Assembly (NCBI GenBank): GCA_035528275.1
Contig: DATKYV010000148.1
Coordinates: forward strand, 1 to 22,558
Direction of reading: 5' to 3'
DNA length: 22,558 nt
From: DATKYV01 sp035528275
Lineage (GTDB): Bacteria; Acidobacteriota; Terriglobia; UBA7540
Shown: positions 22,290 to 22,558 of the stretch, one piece after another
How positions within the stretch are numbered: the stretch's first letter is position 1
Layout: each line of letters begins with the position of its first letter
The notes under the pieces: generated by a model
What the model was told of the DNA's origin: nothing
The model's input: the letters and a program-made list of their open reading frames with translations, nothing else
The model's database searches: none
Program-made: the position numbers and the translations under genes

Positions 22290-22558
22290 GTGAAACGCCT
22301 GGTCATTGGTCTATTTTCGATTATTCTTGTCGCCCCAATCGCGGCGTGGTCTCAGGCGCACAGAATCCTGGGGGCAAAGGTCTACCGGCCCGTGCGGGAA
22401 GGGAAGGAGCCCATCATTCTGGCGAAGTCGCTGGGATTGAACGCCCTTTTCGTGGGCGACGAGTTGGGGAACTCCGTCAGTTTCCGTGAGGAGTGCCGAA
22501 AAGCGGGCTTGAAGTATTTCCTGATCGTGCGCACCTTCAACGATCCCGAAGCGGCGAA
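22290..22558 (+). CDS. Secreted protein of unknown function, partial
   Basis: The first 89 or so codons of a gene cut by the right edge. The N-terminus is a signal peptide (KRLVIGLFSIILVAPIAAWSQA). What follows (LAKSLGLNALFVGDELGNSVSFREECRKAGLKYFLIVRTFNDPEA) reads like the first beta-alpha units of a TIM barrel, as in some secreted glycoside hydrolases. I cannot assign it to a family. GTG at 22290 is preferred to ATG 22287 because GGAGG (22279-22283) is six bases before GTG but only three before ATG. It diverges from the DUF47 gene. Confidence 0.6.
   Translation, partial: MKRLVIGLFSIILVAPIAAWSQAHRILGAKVYRPVREGKEPIILAKSLGLNALFVGDELGNSVSFREECRKAGLKYFLIVRTFNDPEAA

Noticed and set aside
1..22558. 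tRNA, rRNA, CRISPR array or intact transposase
   Set aside because: Looked for regular repeats with spacers, cloverleaf-like segments and transposase motifs by eye; none was convincing.

Overview
The window is a high-GC (roughly 60%) stretch of bacterial chromosome. It probably comes from an Acidobacteriota or similar soil-type Gram-negative lineage. This is inferred from a DUF5916-type outer-membrane protein ending in Phe, secreted parvulin-like and carboxypeptidase-regulatory-like proteins, a Tat-exported fucosidase, and dispersed inverted repeats of a kind I associate with acidobacterial intergenic DNA. No rRNA, tRNA, CRISPR array, integrase or intact transposase was seen.

Layout. (1) 1-1691, minus strand: a phosphohexomutase gene followed, with a 4-bp ATGA overlap, by an FtsB/DivIC-like gene that runs off the left edge. 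(2) 1838-2819, plus strand: two overlapping small nuclease genes, GIY-YIG then HNH, of visibly lower GC than their surroundings. (3) 2851-4104: cutA, then an ABC ATPase that loses family similarity right after its D-loop and runs into unrelated sequence. (4) 4259-7020: a tight three-gene operon of a HAD phosphatase, a protein that looks deoxyhypusine-synthase-like in fold, and an RfaE/PfkB-type sugar kinase. (5) 7126-9534: a Tat-exported GH29-like fucosidase, then a polytopic membrane protein that looks like the 3' part of an ABC-2 permease. The broken ATPase and broken permease bracket region 4, suggesting that one ABC operon was split or replaced. (6) 9601-13264, minus strand: a cystathionine gamma-synthase/lyase gene followed 13-14 bp later by a DUF5916 outer-membrane protein gene. 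(7) 13492-16093: a small secreted beta-sandwich protein with a good promoter and terminator, an AT-rich gene-free stretch with a DnaA-box-like site and a long palindrome, a secreted parvulin-like protein lacking catalytic histidines, and a TerB-domain protein. (8) 16593-20318: uvrB, a repeat-bearing spacer, a possible small membrane protein on the minus strand, a DUF2520/Rossmann protein and a ComEA-like HhH protein. (9) 20384-22072, minus strand: a DUF47 (PhoU-like) accessory gene and a PiT phosphate transporter gene. (10) 22290 to the right edge: the start of a secreted protein of unknown function.

Most genes are housekeeping or commonly conserved. The parts most worth a second look are the GIY-YIG/HNH nuclease pair, the HAD/DHS-like/PfkB operon, and the broken ABC locus around it. 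All assignments come from reading motifs in translated sequence by eye. No database search was run.
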